Translations under genes and position numbers: made by a program
Source of the DNA: Desulfuromonadales bacterium
GTDB taxonomy: Bacteria; Desulfobacterota; Desulfuromonadia; Desulfuromonadales; UBA2294
Length of the DNA: 23,117 bases
Assembly: GCA_014859615.1 (NCBI GenBank)
Contig: JACUTX010000017.1
Location: 1 to 23,117 of the forward strand
Reading direction: 5' to 3'
Notes under the pieces: generated by a model
What the model was told of the DNA's origin: nothing
Seen by the model: the letters and a program-made list of their open reading frames with translations, nothing else
The model's database searches: none
Shown: one piece after another, positions 1 to 6,488 of the stretch
How positions within the stretch are numbered: position 1 is the first letter of the stretch
Layout of the letters: the number at the start of each line of letters is the position of its first letter

Positions 1-6
1 TTCCCG

Positions 7-55
7 ATTACACCCTCGGGAATGACACCCTTTTCGCTGCTGCTGAATAGTTACG
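7..55. repeat. Dispersed intergenic repeat, copy A
   Basis: This stretch aligns by eye with 1799-1850. Both contain attac, a short C-rich run, then cgggaatgacam, a ttcgc block and a tgct(g/a)aaatagttrc-like end. It lies in noncoding DNA at the window edge, so its left boundary is unknown. It is probably one half of a palindromic mosaic element. Confidence 0.55.
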
Positions 56-145
56 TTTTTTTTTGAAATCATACGGCAGAACGTTCTTTTCGTCTATAGT
101 TGTTCTAAATATAATGCTGTTTCATCCCGGGTTTTTTTGGAGCTC

Positions 146-164
146 TGCTGTAAAATTTACAGCA
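146..164. promoter_or_regulatory. Perfect 19-bp palindrome, candidate operator
   Basis: TGCTGTAAA-A-TTTACAGCA has two perfect 9-bp arms around one central base. It lies about 30 bp downstream of a TATAAT hexamer (110-115) and upstream of the lytic transglycosylase gene. The symmetry and size suit a dimeric repressor, but I cannot name the regulator. Confidence 0.45.
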
Positions 165-236
165 TGGAAAAAGTGACATTTAAGCAGTTATAAAGAGAAA
201 CCAAAAAAATCTGGATCGATTGTTTAAAGTTCTTTT

Positions 237-265
237 TTGACTTATGTTGAATTATTTTAAATTAT
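237..265 (+). promoter_or_regulatory. Candidate sigma-70 promoter for the lytic transglycosylase-pgsA pair
   Basis: TTGACT at 237-242 is followed after 17 nt by AATTAT (260-265). An alternative -10, TAAATT, lies at 258-263. The region is AT-rich and just upstream of the first gene. The -10 match is only moderate. Confidence 0.3.
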
Positions 266-308
266 CAGATACGATGCCATCTAGTTGAAACTTCTGAGTT
301 ATAGATTA

Positions 309-887
309 ATGCGCGTATCTTTGTCGACATGCTGTTTTTCTGTTCTATTTTTGTTGCTGTTCGCCGGTGTCCCGACGTCGGCGCAGTCGGATATCTACAA
401 GTACGTCGATGCCAATGGTGTTATACATTTTACCAATGTGCCGACAACCTCTGAGTTCAAGATGCATAGAAAAGAGGGGGGGGATCGACTGACCATCCAC
501 GAAGTCATTCGTCATTACTCCAGATACTTCAGGTTGGAAGAGGCGTTGGTGCGGGCTGTCATTAAGGTTGAAAGTGATTACAATCCTGCAGCGGTCTCTC
601 GCGCAGGGGCGATAGGGATGATGCAGTTGATTCCGAAGACGGCTCACCTGCTGAAGGTGAATGACCCGCTTGACCCGGAACAGAATATCCGTGGCGGGAG
701 TCACTACCTGCGGATGATGCTCGATCAGTTTGAGGGGGACCTCGACCTGGCTCTGGCCGCCTATAATGCCGGTCCAACGGCTGTCCGTCAACATGGTGGC
801 GTCCCCCCTTATGCGGAGACTATCCGTTATCTCACCAAAGTTAAGTATTACCTCGACTACTATCGCAGCCGCAGGGAAGTGATCTGA
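309..887 (+). CDS. Secreted lytic transglycosylase with DUF4124 and SLT domains
   Basis: This is a murein-cleaving lytic transglycosylase that would act in the periplasm. Counting from the upstream TTG at 285, residues 9-34 form a signal peptide (hydrophobic core LFLLLFAGV, cleavage near TSAQS). Residues 36-53 (DIYKYVDANGVIHFTNVP) are a DUF4124-type segment and about 75-195 are the SLT/goose-lysozyme-like domain. Family marks are the catalytic Glu in KVESDYNP (Glu96), GMMQL (111-115) and AYNAGP (159-164). No good Shine-Dalgarno is visible for either start. I chose ATG 309 because it keeps a complete signal peptide and avoids a TTG. The stop overlaps the pgsA start by one base (TGATG), so the two are translationally coupled. 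An 8-G run at 476-483 lies in frame. Confidence 0.87.
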   Translation: MRVSLSTCCFSVLFLLLFAGVPTSAQSDIYKYVDANGVIHFTNVPTTSEFKMHRKEGGDRLTIHEVIRHYSRYFRLEEALVRAVIKVESDYNPAAVSRAGAIGMMQLIPKTAHLLKVNDPLDPEQNIRGGSHYLRMMLDQFEGDLDLALAAYNAGPTAVRQHGGVPPYAETIRYLTKVKYYLDYYRSRREVI

Positions 888-1483
888 TGAATATGCGTGA
901 CGGCCTGTTTAATCTGCCAAACCTGCTCACTCTTGCCCGTATCGCAATTGTTCCGGTTTTTATTGTTTTTCTCTTTTTTGACAGCCGTTCTGCCAGTTTC
1001 TGGGCAGCCGCTCTGTTCAGCATTGCCGCTGTCACCGATGCCGTCGATGGCTGGCTCGCCCGCCGTTGGGAAATCGAGACCGCTTTCGGCAAGTTTCTTG
1101 ATCCACTGGCTGATAAGCTGATTGTCATGTCTGCGTTGGTGATGATGATTCCGATGGGTCGCGTTCCGGCCTGGGCCGTATTTATGATTCTGGCGCGTGA
1201 TGTTATCGTCTCCGGAATCCGTTCAATCGCTTCGGTCGAAGGGACGGTTATCGCCGCCAGTGATCTTGGTAAGTATAAAACCATATTCCAGATGGTCGCG
1301 ATCGTCGGTCTGCTCCTTCATTACGATTATTACTGGTTTTTCGGTCTGCAGTGGGAAATTTTCCATGTTTCGATGCACAATGTCGGCATCGTCTTTTTTT
1401 ATATTTCCCTCGGATTGACCCTCTGGTCAGGTGTCGATTACTTTCTCGGCTTCAGCCGTTTTTTCATAAAAAAAACTTCCTGA
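887..1483 (+). CDS. pgsA: CDP-diacylglycerol--glycerol-3-phosphate 3-phosphatidyltransferase
   Basis: This integral membrane enzyme makes phosphatidylglycerol phosphate from CDP-diacylglycerol and glycerol 3-phosphate, the first committed step to phosphatidylglycerol and cardiolipin. The CDP-alcohol phosphotransferase signature D-G-x2-A-R-x8-G-x3-D-x3-D is complete: Asp54-Gly55, Ala58-Arg59, Gly68, Asp72, Asp76. Hydrophobic segments lie near residues 15-32, 36-52, 78-105, 135-160 and 165-190. The length of 198 residues is normal for PgsA. The N-terminal NLPNLLTLARI is typical of the family. It overlaps the upstream stop codon by one base and therefore depends on that operon for translation. 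I see no clear terminator before the tRNA promoter. Confidence 0.93.
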   Translation: MNMRDGLFNLPNLLTLARIAIVPVFIVFLFFDSRSASFWAAALFSIAAVTDAVDGWLARRWEIETAFGKFLDPLADKLIVMSALVMMIPMGRVPAWAVFMILARDVIVSGIRSIASVEGTVIAASDLGKYKTIFQMVAIVGLLLHYDYYWFFGLQWEIFHVSMHNVGIVFFYISLGLTLWSGVDYFLGFSRFFIKKTS

Positions 1484-1501
1484 GAAAAAGAGTATTTTTA
1501 G

Positions 1502-1530
1502 TTGACTTGAGAAACCCCTTTTGTTATTAA
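1502..1530 (+). promoter_or_regulatory. Sigma-70 promoter of the tRNA-Gly gene
   Basis: TTGACT (1502-1507), a 17-nt spacer, and TATTAA (1525-1530) lie 36 nt upstream of the mature tRNA. This is close to the housekeeping consensus with ideal spacing. Confidence 0.7.
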
Positions 1531-1566
1531 TGTCTCCGCTTCGCTTGAACGCAAAAATAAATTCAA

Positions 1567-1641
1567 GCGGGAATAACTCAGTGGTAGAGTGCGACCTTGC
1601 CAAGGTCGAAGTCGCGGGTTCGAATCCCGTTTCCCGCTCCA
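1567..1641 (+). tRNA. tRNA-Gly (anticodon GCC)
   Basis: The acceptor stem GCGGGAA (1567-1573) pairs with TTCCCGC (1631-1637), followed by discriminator T and an encoded CCA (1639-1641). The anticodon arm CGACC-TTGCCAA-GGTCG places GCC at 1599-1601. The T-arm has the GTTCGAATC loop. It reads GGC and GGU glycine codons (GGU by wobble). It has its own promoter and terminator, so it is a single-gene unit. Confidence 0.97.
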
Positions 1642-1650
1642 GTTTAAAAC

Positions 1651-1684
1651 ATCCTCCGCTCATAAGACCGGGGGATTTTTTTTT
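1651..1684 (+). terminator. Intrinsic terminator after tRNA-Gly
   Basis: ATCCTCCG (1651-1658) pairs with CGGGGGAT (1669-1676) with one G-U pair across a 10-nt loop. A run of Ts follows to 1684. Confidence 0.8.
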
Positions 1685-2036
1685 ACAACATCTCCCGTCT
1701 CATTTTGCAACGATTCAGTACTGTCAAGAATCATAAGAAGGCCTGTCATCCCCGAATATTTCTACCGGGGAGTGTCGCTTTATAAGCAGGATTCCGCAAT
1801 TACCCTCTCGCGGGAATGACAACTTGTTCGCAAGTGCTAAAATAGTTGCCACACATTTAAACAGACATCTGTCTGCTCATCATTCCTGTTTTTATCTCTT
1901 CTTCTCGTCAAAATCTCAACGGATACTGGCTTTTTTGTTGTGAATTCAGGTTCTTTTTGTTACTTAATACCTCCAGCCAAATATTAATCTCGGATCAAAT
2001 TTTTCAATATCGGATTTCAAAGCTGAAAGTGAATCG
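1685..2036. other. Noncoding spacer before the oxidoreductase operon
   Basis: I see no convincing gene in this 350-bp stretch. It holds the two-part dispersed repeat (1742-1850) and a small palindrome, CAGACA-TC-TGTCTG (1862-1875), that could be an operator. The rest is AT-rich and should contain the operon promoter, but no hexamer pair is good enough to call. Confidence 0.5.
1742..1850. repeat. Dispersed intergenic repeat, copy B (two modules)
   Basis: Module 1 (1742-1772) is a hairpin, cctgtcatccccg...cgggga, that also appears inverted at 12154-12186. Module 2 (1799-1850), attaccctctcgcgggaatgacaac and onward, matches 7-55. Seeing both modules together here suggests the other copies are halves of the same mosaic element. 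Confidence 0.65.
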
Positions 2037-2285
2037 ATGATGACGAACAACAAGATTGAAATTGATGAGACTTACTGCAAGGGGTGCGCTCTCTGCACGA
2101 TCGCCTGCCCGCATGGTCTGATTGAAATGGATGTGACCCTGAATTCTCTCGGATATATTCCGGCGATGATTACGCCGGCCAATCTGGCAAAATGCACCGC
2201 CTGTGCACTCTGCGCCCGGACCTGCCCGGACACGGCGATCACCGTGTTTAAATCGGTCTCTGGATCAAAAACGGAGAGAAGCTGA
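2037..2285 (+). CDS. 2x[4Fe-4S] ferredoxin subunit of 2-oxoacid:ferredoxin oxidoreductase (delta)
   Basis: This small iron-sulfur protein is the electron-carrying subunit of the complex encoded by the next three genes. It passes electrons from the thiamine-bound intermediate to free ferredoxin. Two full cluster motifs are visible: CKGCALCTIACP near residues 14-25 and CTACALCARTCP near 53-64. Both are CxxCxxCxxxCP. The length of 82 residues fits the VorD/KorD type. It starts with ATGATG; ATG 2037 was taken, and 2040 is equally possible since only a weak GAAAGTGA lies upstream. Its stop overlaps the next start (TGATG). Confidence 0.88.
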   Translation: MMTNNKIEIDETYCKGCALCTIACPHGLIEMDVTLNSLGYIPAMITPANLAKCTACALCARTCPDTAITVFKSVSGSKTERS

Positions 2286-3355
2286 TGAAACGACTATTTG
2301 TCAAAGGGAACGAAGCGGTTGCGATGGGGGCGATCGAGGCTGGCTGCCGCTACTACTTCGGCTACCCGATTACGCCGCAAAGTGATATCCCGGAATATAT
2401 TGCGCGGGAGATACCGAAGGTCGGAGGCGTCTTTATTCAGGCCGAAAGCGAGATCGCTTCAATCAACATGCTTCTTGGAGCGAGTGCCAGCGGTGCCAGG
2501 GCGATGACCTCTTCGTCGAGCCCCGGGATCTCCCTGAAGCAGGAGGGGATATCGTATATGTCCGGAAGCGAGCTGCCGGGACTGATCGTCAATATCTGCC
2601 GCTCCGGCCCCGGGCTCGGCGGCATCGATGCTTCTCAGGCCGATTATTTTCAATCGGTCAAGGGGGGTGGGCACGGCGGTTACCGGATTATTGTTCTGGC
2701 TCCCGATTCAGTGCAGGAGATGTATGATCTGACGATGCTGGCGTTTGACCTCTCTGACCGTTACCGGGTGCCGGCACTGCTGCTGGCCGACGCCGTTATC
2801 GGTCAGGTCAAGGAGGCGCTTGTGCCGCATCCGTATGTCGCTCCTGCTGATCTTCCGTCTAAAGAGTGGGCGGTGGCCGGTAAGCAGGGGCGCAGCGATC
2901 AGCGGATTGTCAAGTCGCTCTATCTCGGTGACGGAGAACTCGAAGCGCACAATTGGCGTCTGCACGCCAAATATGAAGAGTTGAAAAAACACGAGGTCCG
3001 TTTTGAGGCGTACCAAACAGAGGATGCCGACTTTGTGGTGACCGCTTTCGGTTCGGCCGCCAGGATCGCCAAATCGGCGGTGATGATGGCCAGAGAGGCC
3101 GGGCTCAAGGTTGGGCTCTTGCGTCCTGTTACTCTTTTCCCGTTCCCTGAGCAGGCTCTGAGTGAACTGGCTGATCGCGGGATTCCGATGCTCTGCGTCG
3201 AGCTGAATACCGGCCAGATGGTGGATGATGTCCGGCTGGCGGTCAAGTGCAGGGTCGATGTTGCCTTTTACGGTCGGGCTCCGGGGGCCGGTTCGCTCCC
3301 GACACCGGAAGAGATTTTTAAACAGATTCAAAAAAACATGGCGGCTAAATTATGA
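2285..3355 (+). CDS. vorB: 2-oxoacid:ferredoxin oxidoreductase, alpha subunit (VorB type)
   Basis: This is the alpha subunit of the thiamine-dependent complex that oxidatively decarboxylates a branched-chain 2-oxoacid such as 2-oxoisovalerate to the acyl-CoA, reducing ferredoxin. Characteristic stretches are GYPITP (26-31), QAESE (52-56), MTSSSSPGISLKQEG (74-88) and RSGPGLG (106-112). These match the VorB branch of the family better than the pyruvate enzymes. A C-terminal domain (about 255-350) contains the transketolase-C-like core VTAFGSAARIAKSAV. At 356 residues it is the usual VorB/KorA length. It overlaps both neighbours (TGATG upstream, ATGA downstream). Family membership is clear. 2-oxoisovalerate rather than 2-oxoglutarate as substrate is inferred from this similarity and from icmF nearby. 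Confidence 0.9.
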   Translation: MKRLFVKGNEAVAMGAIEAGCRYYFGYPITPQSDIPEYIAREIPKVGGVFIQAESEIASINMLLGASASGARAMTSSSSPGISLKQEGISYMSGSELPGLIVNICRSGPGLGGIDASQADYFQSVKGGGHGGYRIIVLAPDSVQEMYDLTMLAFDLSDRYRVPALLLADAVIGQVKEALVPHPYVAPADLPSKEWAVAGKQGRSDQRIVKSLYLGDGELEAHNWRLHAKYEELKKHEVRFEAYQTEDADFVVTAFGSAARIAKSAVMMAREAGLKVGLLRPVTLFPFPEQALSELADRGIPMLCVELNTGQMVDDVRLAVKCRVDVAFYGRAPGAGSLPTPEEIFKQIQKNMAAKL

Positions 3356-4119
3356 CGACTCAATACAAACAGGTCTTCGGCAGACCCGAATCGTTAAAAG
3401 ATGTTGCGACCCATTTCTGTCCGGGGTGCCATCACGGCACGATTCACCGCCTCTGCGCCGAGGCGATGGATGCGCTCGATATTCAACAGCGGACCATCGG
3501 GGTCGCTTCGGTCGGCTGCAGTGTTTTTCTCTACGGCTACTTTGATATCGATGTTGTCGAGGCTCCACATGGACGGGCGCCAGCTGTTGCGACCGGGGTG
3601 AAACGGGTCCGTAAGGATGATGTTGTCTTTACCTATCAGGGGGACGGCGACCTGGCGGCGATCGGGACGGCCGAAATCATTCATGCCGCGAACCGTGGCG
3701 AGGCGATTACGGTGATTTTTGTCAACAACACCACCTACGGCATGACCGGCGGCCAGATGGCCCCGACCACGCTGCCGCAGCAGCGGACCTCCACATCGCC
3801 CACCGGCCGTGATGTCGCCAATGACGGTTATCCGATCCGGATGGCGGAACTCCTCGCTGGCCTTGAGGGGGTTGCTTATTCCACCCGTGTGGCGGTCGAT
3901 TCACCCCAACATATTATTGCCGCCGGCAAGGCGATTCATCACGCTTTTGACTGTCAGGTGAAGAGTGGAGGTTTTTCTTTCGTCGAAGTTCTTTCGACCT
4001 GTCCGACCAACTGGGGAATGGACGCACTCAAGGCCAATGCCCGGGTTGCAAGTGAGATGATCCCTTATTTTCCACTCGGGGTGTTCAAAGATGCCGCCTG
4101 TGCCGAAGAAGGAGCATAA
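3352..4119 (+). CDS. 2-oxoacid:ferredoxin oxidoreductase, beta (thiamine diphosphate) subunit
   Basis: This subunit binds thiamine diphosphate and Mg2+ for decarboxylation of the 2-oxoacid. The ThDP motif runs from GDGD (97-100) to NN (125-126) in VIFVNNTTYGMTGGQ. CPGCHHG (23-29), SVGC (53-56) and STCPTNWGM (215-223) are conserved in the VorA/KorB branch. The length of 255 residues fits the family. It starts in a 4-bp ATGA overlap with the alpha gene. The stop is followed within a few bases by the gamma start, whose Shine-Dalgarno lies inside the end of this gene. Confidence 0.9.
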   Translation: MTTQYKQVFGRPESLKDVATHFCPGCHHGTIHRLCAEAMDALDIQQRTIGVASVGCSVFLYGYFDIDVVEAPHGRAPAVATGVKRVRKDDVVFTYQGDGDLAAIGTAEIIHAANRGEAITVIFVNNTTYGMTGGQMAPTTLPQQRTSTSPTGRDVANDGYPIRMAELLAGLEGVAYSTRVAVDSPQHIIAAGKAIHHAFDCQVKSGGFSFVEVLSTCPTNWGMDALKANARVASEMIPYFPLGVFKDAACAEEGA

Positions 4120-4123
4120 AGAG

Positions 4124-4663
4124 ATGATTCAGGATTTTTTTATGGCCGGGTTCGGCGGGCAGGGGGTTCTTCTCGCCGGGAACCTCCTCGCTTACACCGC
4201 GATAGAAGCGGGTCTCAATGCCTCATTCTTTCCGGCTTACGGGGTTGAAAAAAGAGGGGGGGCGGCCAACTGTACCGTGGTTCTCTCGGATGGCGATATC
4301 GGCTCACCGGTTATCGGTCATCCGAGCACCGTTTTGCTGTTTAATCCTCTGGCGGCCGAAAAGTATTATCCGCAGGTCAAGGTCGGCGGCTTTTGTCTGG
4401 CCAACTCCTCCTTGATCAAGGATCTGTCGATCCGCAGTGATATTGAAACCGTTATGATTCCGGCGACGGATATGGCGATCGAAGCGGGTGACGCCCGATT
4501 GATCAACATGGTGATGCTCGGTGCTCTGCTCGGGCGGAATCAGATTGTGTCGCTCGATGCGGTCAAGTCCGGGCTCGCCGGGATTCTCCCGGAGCGTAAC
4601 CACCGCTTTCTCCCGATGAACAATAAAGCGATTGACGCCGGTTTTGCTTTTACGAATCGTTAA
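4124..4663 (+). CDS. 2-oxoacid:ferredoxin oxidoreductase, gamma subunit
   Basis: The gamma subunit completes the D-alpha-beta-gamma complex and is needed for CoA-dependent release of the acyl-CoA. It begins MIQDFFMAGFGGQGV; the GFGGQG loop (9-14) and AYGVEKRGG (38-46) are the family signatures. An upstream in-frame ATG at 4091 would add eleven charged residues. I chose 4124 because AAGGAG at 4109-4114 sits nine bases before it and the family normally starts just ahead of GFGGQG. The product is 179 residues. It is the last gene of the operon, and a strong hairpin follows 40 bp after the stop. Confidence 0.88.
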   Translation: MIQDFFMAGFGGQGVLLAGNLLAYTAIEAGLNASFFPAYGVEKRGGAANCTVVLSDGDIGSPVIGHPSTVLLFNPLAAEKYYPQVKVGGFCLANSSLIKDLSIRSDIETVMIPATDMAIEAGDARLINMVMLGALLGRNQIVSLDAVKSGLAGILPERNHRFLPMNNKAIDAGFAFTNR

Positions 4664-4704
4664 AGAGGCGAGCGACTCCGCCAAAAGAAAACGGTCAATA
4701 TTCA

Positions 4705-4742
4705 AAGAAAGGTCCTCTTCACTGCTGAAGAGGACCTTTCTT
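4705..4742. terminator. Bidirectional terminator between convergent operons
   Basis: A perfect 17-bp stem is formed by 4705-4721 and 4726-4742 around the tetraloop CTGC, with A/T-rich outer base pairs. It lies between the gamma subunit gene (plus) and the peptidase gene (minus), so it can stop transcription from both sides. Confidence 0.85.
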
Positions 4743-4769
4743 GCGTTTCGGTCGCTGAGGTTCTTGTTA

Positions 4770-5939
4770 CTAGAGTCTGATCAGGTCGTCGTCGAGACAG
4801 GTGAGCCTTGCGCCCCCTTTGTCGCCGACGACAAAGGTGTTCTCGATACCGACGACCCCGCTCCCGGGGAAAACGAACTTTGGCTCGACGGCGATAATCT
4901 GGTTCAGCTGCAACGGGAGGTTGAACCCTTTGGCCAGAACCGGCATTTCATCCAGCTCCAGCCCGACCCCGTGACCGACAAACCTTGCCTGTTCGCCAGG
5001 GGCCCCCATAAACCTTTTGCCGAGGCCGGCCTCTTCGGCCATCTGCGCGGCGTGTTCGAAGATCTCTGCACAGATCGCTCCGGGACGCAGGGCAGCGGCA
5101 ACCTTCGCCTGAATGGCCAGAGCGGTCTCAAACGCCTGCTGCAGCTCGGGAGTAAGGGTGCCGATCACAAACATTCTGGTCATGTCAAGAATATAGCCAT
5201 CGAAGACCCCGGTATAATCGATCAGGATCGGTTCATTTTTTACGATCTGTTTGGCTGACGCCCCATGGGGTGAAGCTTTGGACATGCCGGATCCAGTGAC
5301 CGCACCATCGAAAAAACCGGGCGTGCAGCCGTGATCTCCAGAGACGACCAACCCCTGGAACAGCTCCTGATTGGTGGCCCGCATCCGTATGTACCCTTCG
5401 CCACCCGCTTTGCGCAGTCGCATTTCGAATTCGGCCGAAAGGTCGACTTCACGCATCCCTTCACGTATAAAGTCAGGAACCTGCGCGAACACCCCGCAGA
5501 GGCGTTCTCCCCCGCGACGCATCGTTTCAATCTCCCGGTCGCTCTTGACCGAGCGCAGATCGCGATTCAACCCCGAAATATCGACAAACTGCCGATTCGG
5601 CAGCAGTTTGACAAAGAGATTGTATTGCTGCACCGGCAGGACATCGAAGGTCATGCCGATCTTGTCTGTTTCGCCGCTGAGGGTTGCGGCAAATTCCTTG
5701 CTGGCGGGGAAGGGGAGAACCTGATCGATGGCCGCCTCTGTTTGCGCCCTGCTCAGGCTTTTGCGGATCAACAGTCGGGCATCTCCTGCTGCTGAGACCC
5801 AGAGCACCCCGTTCTGGCGGGTTCCGGTGAAATAGTAGATATCGATCGGGTGGCTGATCAACGCTCCGTCGAGCTGTTGCTCACGAAGTTTTCCCTGCAA
5901 GCGTGTGATTCGCTCGGCACATTCTTCTCGCATTGTCAT
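4770..5939 (-). CDS. M24-family metallopeptidase (Xaa-Pro aminopeptidase-like)
   Basis: This is probably a cytoplasmic dinuclear-metal aminopeptidase of the pita-bread fold, releasing N-terminal residues before proline. An N-terminal creatinase-like domain (about 1-125) is followed by the catalytic domain. All five metal ligands of the family are present in 389-residue numbering: Asp241 (IDYTG), Asp252 (YILDMTR), His323 (VGHGVGLELDE), Glu352 (AVEPKF) and Glu366 (GIENTF). I chose ATG 5939 rather than the upstream TTG 5951. GGGAG precedes it by five bases and it overlaps the nitroreductase stop as ATGA. It is the last gene of the icmF operon. No signal peptide is seen. Creatinase or another M24 substrate type cannot be excluded. 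Confidence 0.87.
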   Translation of the reverse strand: MTMREECAERITRLQGKLREQQLDGALISHPIDIYYFTGTRQNGVLWVSAAGDARLLIRKSLSRAQTEAAIDQVLPFPASKEFAATLSGETDKIGMTFDVLPVQQYNLFVKLLPNRQFVDISGLNRDLRSVKSDREIETMRRGGERLCGVFAQVPDFIREGMREVDLSAEFEMRLRKAGGEGYIRMRATNQELFQGLVVSGDHGCTPGFFDGAVTGSGMSKASPHGASAKQIVKNEPILIDYTGVFDGYILDMTRMFVIGTLTPELQQAFETALAIQAKVAAALRPGAICAEIFEHAAQMAEEAGLGKRFMGAPGEQARFVGHGVGLELDEMPVLAKGFNLPLQLNQIIAVEPKFVFPGSGVVGIENTFVVGDKGGARLTCLDDDLIRL

Positions 5940-6466
5940 AATTTCTCCCAACGGTTGTAAAAGGTGATGTCGGACAAAGATTTGCGTGGTCTGGCCTTCG
6001 GCTCCTGATCAGGATACCCCAGCGGCGTGATCCCGACCACCCGGATGTTTTCCGGGATGGCAAGAGCTGTGCGGATGGCCGCTTCGTCGAACCACCCCAT
6101 CCAGCAGCTGCCGAGACCTAAGGCGTGGGCCGCCAGACAAAGATGTTCGAAGGCGATAGCGGTGTCGGCAATGAAATATTCGATTCCGTTTTCGACTCCT
6201 GATTCGGATGGATCGGCACAGACGACGATGATAACCGGTGCGGTGGCGATCGCCCGACTCCCCGGGTTTTCTTCGGGGAAGGCCTGCAGCAGCGCCGTTT
6301 TTTTCTCCTGATCGTTGATCACCAGAAAACGCCAGCACTGCATATTCTTCCACGATGGCGCGAGCCGCGCTGCGTTCAGTATCTGCTCGATCTTGACCGC
6401 TTCGACCTGGGTCTCTTTGTATTTGCGAATACTGCGGCGATCGTTAAAAACCTGAAAAATATCCAT
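5936..6466 (-). CDS. Nitroreductase-family FMN oxidoreductase
   Basis: This is a 176-residue flavoprotein of the nitroreductase fold, expected to bind FMN and use NAD(P)H. The N-terminal RRSIRKY (10-16) is the phosphate-binding signature. APSWKNMQCWRFLVI (36-50) and LGSCWMGW, followed by GITPLGYPDQEPKARPRK, are typical of this small one-domain group. The natural substrate is unknown; nitroaromatics are only a common in vitro activity. AAGGAG seven bases before ATG 6466 supports the start. It lies 22 bp after icmF and is translationally coupled to the M24 peptidase, so it should be expressed with the mutase. Confidence 0.87.
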   Translation of the reverse strand: MDIFQVFNDRRSIRKYKETQVEAVKIEQILNAARLAPSWKNMQCWRFLVINDQEKKTALLQAFPEENPGSRAIATAPVIIVVCADPSESGVENGIEYFIADTAIAFEHLCLAAHALGLGSCWMGWFDEAAIRTALAIPENIRVVGITPLGYPDQEPKARPRKSLSDITFYNRWEKL

Positions 6467-6488
6467 GCAGACTCCTTTTTTTCAGATG

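Noticed and set aside
1427..1663. 78-codon minus-strand ORF containing GFEPATSTLARSHSTTEL
   Set aside because: It is the antisense translation of the tRNA-Gly gene, a well-known spurious protein; the plus-strand ORFs at 1521 and 1589 run through the same tRNA.
1862..1875. CAGACA-TC-TGTCTG palindrome as a definite operator
   Set aside because: Only 6-bp arms and no promoter could be placed next to it, so it is mentioned only in the spacer description.
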